In this document: in pieces, positions 40,391 through 49,211 of the stretch | How the letters are laid out: the number at the start of each line of letters is the position of its first letter | Position numbering within the stretch: the stretch's first letter is position 1 | Origin: Aureococcus anophagefferens | Taxonomy: Eukaryota > Sar > Pelagophyceae > Pelagomonadales > Pelagomonadaceae | Assembly (NCBI RefSeq): GCF_000186865.1 | Contig: NW_008705568.1 | Span: 1,836,642 to 1,887,628, forward strand | Direction of reading: 5' to 3' | Length of the DNA: 50,987 bases | Translations under genes and position numbers: made by a program | The notes under the pieces: model-generated | What the model was told of the DNA's origin: nothing | The model's input: the letters and a program-made list of their open reading frames with translations, nothing else | Databases searched by the model: none

Positions 40391-43300
40391 ATGAACGAGG
40401 CCCACGGCCACGACGAGGCGTCGGGCGTGAAGCGGCGGCGCTACGTGCCCGACTGCGGCACGGCGAAGCACAAGTTCCTGTCCTACGCCGCGGCAATCCA
40501 GACGCGCAAGTTCTACCGCCCGGGCCGGGAGAGCGCCGGCGAGCGGAGGTCCTACGCGGTCTGCGAGGACTTCGGCGCGCACCAGCCGCGGTGCCTGCAG
40601 CGCTGCGGCCTCGTCGTCGAGCGGCGGCCCCTCGTGCGCTACGGCCTGGGCGTGGACCTCTACTTCAAGGGGCTGAAAGTTGTTATACTAGCCTTCCTCG
40701 TCCTGAGCGCGCTCGCGGCGCCGTCGATCGTCGCGTTCCACACGGGCGCGCGCGAGACGGCCGCGGAGCGCGACGCGCGCCTGAGCTACGACCCGCTCAA
40801 GGTCCTCTTCTACAACACGCTCGGCGCCTGGGGCGAGTCCGCGCACGTCTGCGGCGACGTCGCCGAGGGCGGCGTGCTCGCGCTGGAATGCCCCGCGGGC
40901 ACGGAGATCGTCGACGTCTTCGCGTACTACGGCGCGCCGAGCGGGTTCTGCACCTGCCCCGAGGACCACCAGGTCGGGTCCGACGGCACGTGCCCCGGCG
41001 ACGTGAAAAGCGCGGACGCGTGCGAGGACGAGCGGCCCTGCTTCGCGCGGGAAAAGAGTGATTCAAGTTCGCTTCAACATGAGTGTTCTGCGCGCGCGCG
41101 TTCCAGAAAAAGCATCCAGGCGTCGAGAGCGCTCCGAGAGATGATCGCTCGTCCAAAAAATAGCCGAAACGAGTAGAAACCGGCCGAGATAGGAGCCTTG
41201 GAAGTTGGGAATTTCGCACTCTTTTCCTGCCCAGGCCCTGCTTCGCGGGCGCGACGGACCTCGGCGACACGTGCTGCGCGCGCGGCGTCAAAGGCGACGC
41301 GCCGGACCTCGACGCCGACGTGAACCCGCGGCCCAACGCGACCTGCGACTCGCACACGGCGCCCTTCATCGTCCAGGGCCTCTGCCTCGGCGCGGAGAAC
41401 TGCACCTTACCCGTCGACGTCGACGCGCGGTTCCGCTGGACGCCGCGCGGCGAGCACACGTCCTGCGGCGGGTCGGCCTTCGAGCGCGGCGGCGGCTGCG
41501 CGGCGTCCTTCGGCGACCACGGCACCTTCGACCGGTGCCCCGAGCGGCGCCTCGTCGCCGTCGCGTTCTGCGCGCGGTCGAAGCTGAGCGTGCTCGGCGG
41601 CGTCTTCCGGCCGACGCGGCGCGGCGCGTCCTTCGCGCTGAGCTGCCTCCTGTGTGGAAACCAAACCTTCAACCCGACTTCAATGTGAGCGTAATCGAAC
41701 GGTTTGGACCAGACTTTTCGGCTGTGCTTCGAGAACTCGACGAGAGCAATCGATTCGTCCAAAATCAGCCGAATCGACTTCGATTTGACCGAGCTAGAGA
41801 TCTCTGAAGTATGGCCCCGACGTCCCAGCTCACTGGTTGATTTCCACACAGGCTGCCTCGACGCCGTCGGCGCGCTCTTCCTGCTCGCCGTCGGCCTCTG
41901 GCTCCACGGCAAGGAGCGGACCGCGGGCAAGCTCTACAAGAAGTACGTCTGCACGCCGTCGGACTACACGGTCGCGCTCCGGCGGTCGTCGCTGCCGGGG
42001 ACCTACGAGACGCTGGACGAGCTCGCGCAGCTGCTCCGGAGCCACTTCGAGCACGTCCTGAGCCGCGCGCCGCCCGTGTACCGCGACGGCGACGTCGCCG
42101 TCGCGGACGTGAACTTTGGCATCAACAACCGGCGCGTGATCCGCCTCATGAAGCGGCGCGGGGCCATCGCGCGCCAGCTCGACACGCTCGACGCGCGGCG
42201 GCGCCTCCGGGGCCGCGACGGCCACGCCGGGTGCTGCGGCAACGCGGCGCGCCGCGAGGACCTGAAACACGCGCTCCTCCGGTCCAAGTTCGACGGCGTC
42301 CAGAAAGACCTCGAGGAGCTCGCGGACGACCACGCGACCAAGTCCGTGCGCGCGGTGACGGCCTACGTGACCTTCGCGAGCGAGGAGGGCTGCCTCCGCT
42401 GCCTGCAGATGTACCCGCCCATGCTCAACAGCATCGCCTGGCTCATCCAGCCCGCGGAGCTCCGGCTCAAGGAGACGCGGACCGTCGTCCTCGATCGCGC
42501 CGCGGAGCCCCGGGACCTCTACTGGGAGAACCTGGGCCTGCGGCGCGGCGGCCAGGCGGTGCGCCGGCTGGCCGTGGTCCTCGTCTTCGTCGCGTTGCTC
42601 CTCGCGTCGTCGGGCGTCGTCTACTGGGCCGAGACGGCGTCCGCGCGCTTCGAGGCGAAGTTCCCCGCCGCGGACTGCTACGCGTACCGCGGCGACGGCG
42701 CCGTGCTCCACGACCCGGAGCTCGACGCGACCTACGCCTTCACATCGAGCGTCGCGAGGCTGTCCATGGCCGACGTCGCCAAGGACGAGCTGCCCGAGGA
42801 CTTCGGCATGGAGACGGGCGAAACGGGGCTGCTGGAGTGCTTCTGCAACCGCGTCCTCGAGGACGAGGGCCTCGGCGCCATGCTCGACTACGAGTTCCGC
42901 CACCCGGACGCGTCGGCGACGCCGCGCGTCGCCTACGACCGCTGGGGCGGCACGTGGTGCGAGACGTGGGCGAGGCGCAAGGCGACGCTCTACTCGTACC
43001 AGTCGGCCGCCGTCGTCTTCGTCGTCGGCGTCGAGATGCTCATGGAGTACATCGCCGACTTTTTGACCGAGGCGGAGCGCCACGCGTCGCGCACGAAGCA
43101 GATGCGGTCGCTGACGACGAAGCTCGCGGTCGCGTCGATCATCAACACGGGCCTGCTCGCCGTGCTCATCAACGGCAACCTCAACAAGTTCGACGCCTTC
43201 AAGCCCCGGGCGACGTCCCGGGTCCGCGAGTTCGGCGTCATGCGCGGCGGCTACGACGACTTCTCCGCGGACTGGTACGACGCCGTCGCCAAGGCCATCT

Positions 43301-45457
43301 TCCTGTCGCTCGCGCTGTCGTTCCTCAGCGACGTCGCGTGCTACGCCGCGGCCTACGCCGCGGGCCGCTTCGCCCGCTTCTACGACCGGGGCTTCTCCAA
43401 CGACGTGTCGCGCACGCGCCAGATGACGCAGGCGGGCCTGAACCAGGTCTACACCAGGGCAGCAAAAGAGAGCGAAATTCCCAACTTCAAAGGCTCCTCT
43501 CTCGGCCGTTTTCCACTCGTTTCGGCTGATTCTTGGACGAGCGATCATCTCTCGGAGCGCTCTCGAAGCATGGGTGATGTTTCCGGAACGCGCGCGCGCG
43601 GAACACTCACGTTGAAGCGACGTTGAATCACCCTTTTGCTGCCCAGGTCTACACCGGCCGCGCGATGAAGTTCGAGGTCCGCTACGCGGTGCAGATCAAG
43701 TTCCTCGTGCTGTGCACGCTCTTCTCCGCGGGCGTGCCCCTGCTGAACGTGCTCTGCCTCGCCGTCTTCGCGTGCCAGTACGCCATCGACAAGTTCCTCT
43801 TCTCCAAGTTCTACGCGATACCCCAGACGCTCACGAACCAGCTCGCGCTCCTCTTCTCGTCCTTCGTCCCGACGGCGGTGTTCCTGCGGACCTGCGTCGC
43901 CGTCTGGATGTGGACGAACCCGGACATCGTCGCCAACGACGTCGCCGGCGTCGGCGCCATGGCGACGACGGCGCCGGGCGCGAACGCGACGGCCGCCGCC
44001 GGCTACGCGTTCTTCGACGACGACCGCGGCGGCGGCCCGCTCGCCCTCGAGCGCCTGGGCCACCGCAACGCGGCGCCCCACGTCGTCGTGCTCGCCGTGC
44101 TCCTCTGCATGGTCGCGCGGAAGGTGCTCCGCGTCGCGCTCAACGACGTCGGCTTCGCGCGCGACGCCGTCGCGGGCGTCCTCGCGCGGTGCGGCTGCTG
44201 CGACGCGGCGGCTTTTTTCCGGGACCTCATCGAGCAGCAGGGCTACAACTTCCCGGACTACTTCCAGGCCCTGAGCACCGCGTGCCTCGAGCGGAACCTC
44301 GCGCAGAAGCTGCTGAAGCGCGGCGTGCTCCGGCGCTACCGCGAGGAGCTCCAGCGGCGCGCCGTCGAGCCCGACGACGGCGTCCGGTCCCACGTGCGCA
44401 TCCAGGGCCTCGAGAGCTACAACTTCAAGCTGAACCCGACCTACGTCGCCAAGTTCGCGCTCGACAGCAAGACGATCCAGCTCGCGGAGGCGTCGGACAG
44501 CACGTCCAAGAGCCTCCGGTCGCTCTCCGTCCACTCCGCGGAGGACTGGGCGCCGCCGGACGACGGCGAGGCGCCGCCGCCGCCGGACGACGGCGACTTC
44601 GGCTTCGCGACGACGCACGCGGATCTCTGTGTGCAAATCAAATCTTCAACCCGACTTCAATGTGCGCGTATTCGAATGTTTTGACACGATCACTTCCGCC
44701 GTGCTTCGAGAACTCGCTGAGAGCAATCGATTCGTCCAAAAATCAGCCGAATCGACTTCGATTTGACCGAGCTAGAGAATTCTGAAGTTTGGCCCCGACG
44801 TCCCAGCTCACTGGTTGATTTGCACACAGGCGGACCTGCTGCCGTCGCCGGCCGCGGCCGACGACGCGCGGTCCAAGCACGCGCACGACGTCGGCCGCGC
44901 CGCGAAGCGGGGCAGCGTCTGGGTCGAGGAGCGCGAGCCGGACCCCCACGAGATGGACCTCTACCACACGGAGGGCGGGGCGCGTCTCCGCCGCGCCCCC
45001 CCGCGCCTCGGACCGCGCGACGGCGCGCCCCCGCAGGTGCACCACGCGCACCACGTGGACCTGCGCATGGACCACACGGTGTCGGAGCGCACGAAGCGCC
45101 GCAGCTCCCTGGGGCCCGCGTGGCACGAGCGCTGGGCCAGGGACGAGGAGGAGGGCCGGCGGTCGCTGCAGAGCCCGACGGCGCTCTTCTCGTCGCCGCG
45201 GACGGTGCCTGCGCCCCGCGTCCGCCGGCCGCCGCGCGCGCGCGAGGGGCGCGCCCCGCCGCAGCACGCCGTCGAACTGTCCCCGGTAGGCGCAGACGCC
45301 GACCACGCCGTCTAGCCGCGACGTCGAGCTCGTCTCCCAGGAGTCGCCGGGGCCCGCGACGTCGCCGGGCTACACGCCCGAGCGCCGGTCCCTCCAGTCG
45401 CCCCTCGACGACGCCGCGTCCCCGAACCCGATCCGCGACGACGCGCGCCGCGTCTAG
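40391..45457 (+). CDS. OSCA/TMEM63 (CSC1-like) mechanosensitive channel
   Basis: Seven exons (40391-41034, 41235-41641, 41852-43446, 43647-44618, 44830-44979, 45037-45204, 45296-45457) give about 1365 residues. The first four introns are introners; the last two are short and less certain. The N-terminal helix (LKVVILAFLVLSALAAPSIV) is followed by a Cys-rich extracytosolic region that is unusually long for the family. The cytosolic domain has DVAVADVNFGINNRRVIRLM, TAYVTFASEEGCLRCLQM and the family motif AEPRDLYWENLGLR (about residue 570). The multi-helix pore region includes VVLVFVALLLASSGVVYW and AIFLSLALSFLSDVACYA. The tail is disordered and charged. Family members are stretch- or hyperosmolarity-gated cation channels. 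The ATG at 40391 is the first in frame. Confidence 0.82.
41043..41234 (+). mobile_element. Introner B6 (family B) in OSCA-like gene
   Basis: A 192-bp element with perfect TSD GCCCTGCT (41035-41042, 41235-41242). Upstream end TCGCGCGGGAAAAG, downstream end CTTTTCCTGCCCAG. Intron 41035-41234, GC donor, phase 2, restoring DERPCFAGATD. Direct identity at the two ends extends five bases beyond the TSD. Confidence 0.92.
41650..41851 (+). mobile_element. Introner A7 (family A) in OSCA-like gene
   Basis: A 202-bp element with perfect TSD GCTGCCTC (41642-41649, 41852-41859). Ends CTGTGTGGAAACCA and, reverse-complemented, CTGTGTGGAAATCA. Intron 41642-41851, GC donor, phase 1, joining FALS to CLDAVGALF. 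Confidence 0.93.
43455..43646 (+). mobile_element. Introner B7 (family B) in OSCA-like gene
   Basis: A 192-bp element with perfect TSD GTCTACAC (43447-43454, 43647-43654). Ends CAGGGCAGCAAAAG and, reverse-complemented, CTGGGCAGCAAAAG (13 of 14 match). Opposite orientation to B6. Intron 43447-43646, GT donor, phase 0, joining GLNQ to VYTGRAMKF. Confidence 0.94.
44627..44829 (+). mobile_element. Introner A8 (family A) in OSCA-like gene
   Basis: A 203-bp element with TSD GCGGATCT/GCGGACCT (44619-44626, 44830-44837; one mismatch) and ends CTGTGTGCAAATCA on both sides. Intron 44619-44829, GC donor, phase 0, joining ATTH to ADLLPSPAA. Close to A5 in sequence. Confidence 0.92.
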
Positions 45458-45615
45458 GAGTAGTAAGAAGCGGCGCGCGAGGCGTCGAGCGACGGCAACT
45501 TCGACGGCAAGCGCTCGGTTGAGCTCATGAGCTCTCCGGCGGCGGGGACGCACCGATAGATCGCAAGCCCAAGCCGCGCCGTCGCGCGCGGGTCACGCCT
45601 CCGAGTCCACCGACC

Positions 45616-46352
45616 ATGCCAGCCATGAAGGCCGCCCTCGCCGCGCTCCTCGCCGCGACGGCCGCGCACGCGCTCGTCGCGCCGGTGTCCCGCGCCGGCC
45701 GCCGCGCGCCCGCGCCGCTGCGCGAGGCGAAGACCGAGGAGAAAGCGACGGAGGTCCAGCTCCTCGACGTCGAGGTGAGCGACGTCGACGAGTTCCTCAT
45801 CCAGTGGGGCCTCAAGGAGGACCCGCGCGTGCCCGAGGAGTGCCGCGTCGATCCGATGACTCGCGTCAAGCAGTCGGGCAAGGCGGGCATCGCGGCCTAC
45901 ACGATCACGGAGTTCGCCTTCTGGCTCGGCAGCGTGCCGCTGGCCATCGCCGCCGTCGCCTACACGACGGGCTCCCTGCCGGACGTGTCCTCCGTGGAAG
46001 GCAAGGAGGCCGTCGCCGGCTACGTCTTCGCTCGGGCCCGCGCGGGACTTCTTCTTTTGTTTTTTTGCGATGCAACGAGGGCTGTGCGCGCGGGCGTGCG
46101 AGGCGCGCGCGCATCGCTCGCGGACGGCCGAAGGCGACGTCGCGCGCGTTTCGAGCTCGCGCGTCGGACCGTCGCCGCCGCGGCGCCGCGCGACGGCCGC
46201 GCCCCCGCCGCAGGTCTTCATCAACTTCGCGCGCGTCATCGTGCCCGCGCGCATCGCCCCTCGCCCTCGCCCTCGCGCCCTGGTGCGACCGGAACATCAT
46301 CCAGAAGTACTTCCCGGAGAAGACCGACGACGAGTGCGTCATCGAGGAGTGA
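45616..46352 (+). CDS. Plastid-targeted DUF1279/FAM210-like membrane protein
   Basis: Exons 45616-46023 and 46214-46352 give about 181 residues if one extra C in the run near 46257-46260 is a sequence error; without that correction the last 30 codons are out of frame. The N-terminus (MPAMKAALAALLAATAAHAL then VAPVSRAGRRAPAPL) is a signal peptide followed by a transit-like stretch, typical of heterokont plastid import. The mature part has KQSGKAGIAAYTITEFAFWL, a helix, and after the intron INFARVIVPARIA and APWCDRNIIQKYF, matching the DUF1279 pattern of two helices ending in a PxRI...aPw motif. Role unknown. Its last exon has two degenerate copies downstream. Confidence 0.68.
46032..46213 (+). 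mobile_element. Candidate introner D1 in DUF1279-like gene
   Basis: The 190-base intron 46024-46213 is bounded by possible TSDs GTCTTCGC/GTCTTCAT (46024-46031, 46214-46221; six of eight match). It uses a GT donor from the left copy and CCGCCGCAG as acceptor, phase 0, exactly as in the other introners. The interior, with a T-rich stretch near 46050, is not clearly related to families A-C. Confidence 0.45.
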
Positions 46353-46450
46353 GCGCCGCGCCGCGGGGTCCGCTAAGCTGCCGGGCTCTCTTTAGTTTGT
46401 GCAGCGGGGTCGCGGGATCGGCGAGAGGGATCATGCGCGAGGGCGGGGCT

Positions 46451-47098
46451 CTAGACGTCGCGGTCCGGGCGCCAGAAGGCGAGCACGAGCCGGAAGACCT
46501 CCAGCGGAAGCGCGCGCGGGTCTTCCGCGCTCGCGCCGAAGAGGCGCTCGAAGATCACGGTCTCCCGGGAGAGCGTCCGCAGCGTGACAGCCGGCGGCGT
46601 CGCTCGGCCACGCGAGCAGAGCTCGCGCAGCAGCAAGAGCTCGACTCGCGGCGCTCGGACGTGCGGAACGCCGCGGGCATGGTCAAGGTCGTGCAGGTCA
46701 AGGTCTTCCACTTCCGCTGCAAGGACGCCTTCCCGGGCGACCGGCCGTGCAACCGCGGCACGTACACCCAGTGGGGCACGGGCACGGGCGCCCTCGCGAA
46801 GCACCTGCGCGAGTGGCAGCGCATCTACCGGTCGACGCAGGACGGCACGCGCGACTTCGCGGCGAGCCTGAAGCCCGGGTACCTGCCGCCGCACCGGGAC
46901 ACGGCCATCAAGATGCTCACGGTCATCGTCGAGCTGGGCGACGTTTACATCTTCGGCGAGTGCGTCTCGTTCCAGACGGACACTGTACGAAAACTGCTCG
47001 TTCAAATCTCGATCTCCCGACGTGAGCCACTCGCGCAGGGTCTCGACGTCGCCACGGAGTACCGCATCGAAAACATGCGCACTCACTTGCGACGACAT
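46451..47098 (-). pseudogene. Broken ankyrin-gene copy with foreign insert
   Basis: The start (ATG 47098, MSSQVSAHVFDAVLRGDVET, LREWLTSG) is almost identical to the ankyrin gene at 49150-50031, and the end (about 46665-46451) encodes its ancestral C-terminus, VIFERLFGASAEDPRALPLE then VFRLVLAFWRPDRDV and a stop. The ankyrin repeats between are gone, replaced by about 310 bp of unrelated sequence whose plausible reading frame is on the plus strand. A minus-strand frame stays open across the insert but is of shadow composition, so the copy is probably non-functional. Confidence 0.7.
46679..46981 (+). pseudogene. BED-finger-like fragment, possibly hAT-transposase-derived
   Basis: Within the insert, the plus frame from ATG 46679 encodes FHFRCKDAFPGDRPCNRG, then TGALAKHLREWQRIY, resembling the Cys-x-Cys...His arrangement and LxxHL helix of BED zinc fingers. 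It continues with HRDTAIKMLTVIVELGDVYI and ECVSFQTD, similar in pattern to the start of hAT transposase catalytic regions. It is cut off where ankyrin-like DNA resumes at about 46985. Short and incomplete; the family call is tentative. Confidence 0.35.
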
Positions 47099-47200
47099 CG
47101 CCTTGTGTGTCGTCGCGCGCGGACCCGTCGCTTTTGTGGTCGCAGGCCCAGGCGCACGTCTGCCACAAGAGCACCGAATCGTTTTCAGCGAGAGTTTGCC

Positions 47201-48315
47201 ATGCTCTACTCCGCCCAAAAACTCCGCGAGCTCGAGGACCTGAAGGCGCGGTTGAAGGTGTATACGTTGCTCAAAGCATGCTCTATATGCGGAGACAAGG
47301 CCAAACTCATTTGTGGGCCCTGCCGCACGAGGCCGCCGCGTACTGCTCGAAGGACTGCTTGATCATCGATTGGCGCGACCGGGGCCACCGGAAGGCGTGT
47401 GAGAAGATCCGGGACGAGCGGGCCGCGGACGCGGCGCGGGCCGAGTCGCCGACGCCGCCGCCGTCGCCGCCGCCAGAAGTGTTCTACGGCCCCGCGCCGC
47501 GGTCGGACGCGGACGCGGCGCGCGCGCGCATCGCGGCGGAATTCGAGGCAGCGCGCGCGCGCCGGGAGGCGGAGCCGGAGCCGGAGCCGGTGGCCCGCGA
47601 CGGGCCGCGGTGCCCGGTCTGCTACGAGGAGTGGGACGTGAACGTCGAGCCGAAATTCCGAGTTTGTTGCTGCCGGAAGGTCTGCGCGTCGTGCGAGGAG
47701 AGGATCGGCGACGGGCCGTGTGCTCTCTGCCGGGCGCCGCTGCTTGACGGCGCGGCGCAGCTGGCTCAACTTCGGCGCCACGTGGAAAACGACGTGCCTG
47801 AGGCCATTTGCTGCTTGGGAGCTGCCTATCACTTTGGTGGTAAGTTCGACATCGTGAAATCTGGGAAGAAGGCCGCGAAGATTTACAAAAGAGCCGTTCA
47901 GCTCGGGAACGTGGATGCAATGGTCAATCTTGGGGTCTTGCGCGCCACTGGAGACGGCGTTCAGATGGACCGGAAGAAGGCGATGAAGCTCTATCGGATT
48001 GCTAGCGACCGAGGCAACGCGGCGGCCCAGTGCGGGCTCGGGACGATGCTACGCGAAGACCGGAATTTCGTGGAAGCTTTCAGGTGCTACAAGCTCGCCG
48101 CGGAGCAGACCTACACGCACGCGGAGCACGAGCTCGGTTGCTGTTACTTCAAAGGAGAGGGCGTTGAGGCCGACTTTGATGAAGCCAAACGCTGCTTCGC
48201 GCGCGCGGCCACCAAGGGCCACGAGCTTTCCAAGAACACCTTCCGTGTACTAGAAACGCACGGACCCGAAAAGTCGCGGCGGATACTCGAGCTTGCCCTT
48301 TCGTACGCGCGGTAA
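47201..48315 (+). CDS. MYND-RING-Sel1 repeat protein, frame break in MYND
   Basis: The ATG at 47201 starts MLYSAQKLRELEDLKARLKV then ACSICGDKAKLICGPC, the first half of a MYND zinc finger. The second half, AAAYCSKDCLIIDWRDRGHR with KAC, lies in another frame; a two-base excess (or one-base loss) near 47322-47330 explains it. Then a Pro/Ala linker, a RING-type finger (CPVCYEEW, CCCRKVCASCEERI, GPCALCRAPL), and at least three Sel1/TPR-like repeats (AICCLGAAYHFGG, AMVNLGVLRATGDGVQMDRK, AQCGLGTMLREDRN, AEHELGCCYFKGEGVEADFD) to the stop at 48313-48315. RING proteins are usually ubiquitin ligases; Sel1 repeats bind partners. About 371 residues if repaired. Confidence 0.78.
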
Positions 48316-48514
48316 TTAGTTCTGCGGGTCACTTTGTCTTGCAACGTGCAGCGTTATGGGAGCAGTGCCCGCGTAGCTCATGAGCTTGGGGCCGCGGGCC
48401 GCCTGGTCCCACTCGGCGGACGCCAGGACGATTCTCGCGGGGACGACGACGGCGACCTCCGGCGTCGCGACCGCGACGGTGGCCGAGTCGATGACCCGTG
48501 GACGAGGGCTCGTC

Positions 48515-48615
48515 CCCCGCCTTCGCCCTCGCGGCCCTGGTGCGACCAGAACATCATCCGGGCCGGAGTTTAGAAGTACTTTCCGGAAAAAACCGACGAC
48601 GTCGTCGACGGTTGA
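48515..48615 (+). pseudogene. Degenerate copy of the DUF1279-gene last exon (copy 1)
   Basis: Encodes PWCDQNIIRAGV, a stop, then KYFPEKTDDVVDG and TGA, clearly derived from the end of the DUF1279-like gene (PWCDRNIIQKYFPEKTDDEC). It is followed, 79 bp after its TGA, by an ankyrin-gene tail on the other strand. Confidence 0.75.
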
Positions 48616-48693
48616 GCGTCGCGCGCCGAGTCCACCAAGCTACCGGGCTCCCCAGGTCGCATGTCTCTACGGGCGCGGAGGGGGAGGGCCCGC

Positions 48694-48900
48694 CTAGGCG
48701 TCGCGGTCCGTGCGCCAGAAGGAGAGCACGAACCAGAAGACCTCCCGCGGAAGCGCGGGCGGGCGGGCGGGAGAGGCCGGCGCGCCGAAGAGGCGCTCGA
48801 AGATGACGGTCGGCGCCGTCGCCCGGCCGCGAGCGCAGAGCGCGCGCAGGAGCAAGAGCTCCACGCGTGGCGCTCGGACGTATTGTCGCCACGACCCCGC
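48694..48900 (-). pseudogene. Ankyrin-gene C-terminal fragment (copy 2)
   Basis: Minus-strand fragment encoding RAPRVELLLLRALCARGRAT, APTVIFERLFGAPAS and LPREVFWFVLSFWRTDRDA before a stop at 48694-48696. It lacks the ankyrin repeats and start. It preserves the tail that the longer gene at 49150-50031 has lost. Confidence 0.75.
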
Positions 48901-49007
48901 TGCCTTGACTCCGGGGAGTAGTCCCCCGGCCGCAGTAAGAGCGTCTCTCGCAGTCCGCGTAACCAATCCTCTAATGGCCAGTGGTGTCCACGAATTACAG
49001 CGGGGCT

Positions 49008-49105
49008 CTAGACGTCGCGGTCCGCGCGCCAGAAAGGCGAGCACGAGCCAGAAGACCTCCAGCGGAAGCGCGCGCGGGTCTTCCGCGCTCGCGCCGAAGA
49101 GGCGG
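49008..49105 (-). pseudogene. Ankyrin-gene terminal fragment (copy 3)
   Basis: About 100 bp, almost identical to 46451-46545, including the stop at 49008-49010 and the reverse of LPLEVFRLVLAF. A one-base run difference (CCAGAAAGG for CCAGAAGG) shifts its frame. It ends abruptly in an AT-rich junction (49106-49140). Confidence 0.65.
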
Positions 49106-49140
49106 TTAGATGTCTAACTTGAATCCATAGTATAGTATAC

Positions 49141-49211
49141 ACCAGAACATCATCCGGGCCGGAGTTCAGAAGTACTTTCCAGAGAAGACCGACGACGTCG
49201 TCGACGGCTGA
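49141..49211 (+). pseudogene. Degenerate copy of the DUF1279-gene last exon (copy 2)
   Basis: Encodes QNIIRAGVQKYFPEKTDDVV and DG, then TGA at 49209-49211. It is nearly identical to 48540-48615 but without that copy's internal stop. The ancestral ankyrin stop follows 79 bp later, the same spacing as in the other copy. Confidence 0.72.

Noticed and set aside
924..44837. Regularly recurring similar sequences considered as CRISPR or satellite repeats
   Set aside because: Copies are kilobases apart, in both orientations, inside coding exons and flanked by different TSDs; they are dispersed transposon insertions.
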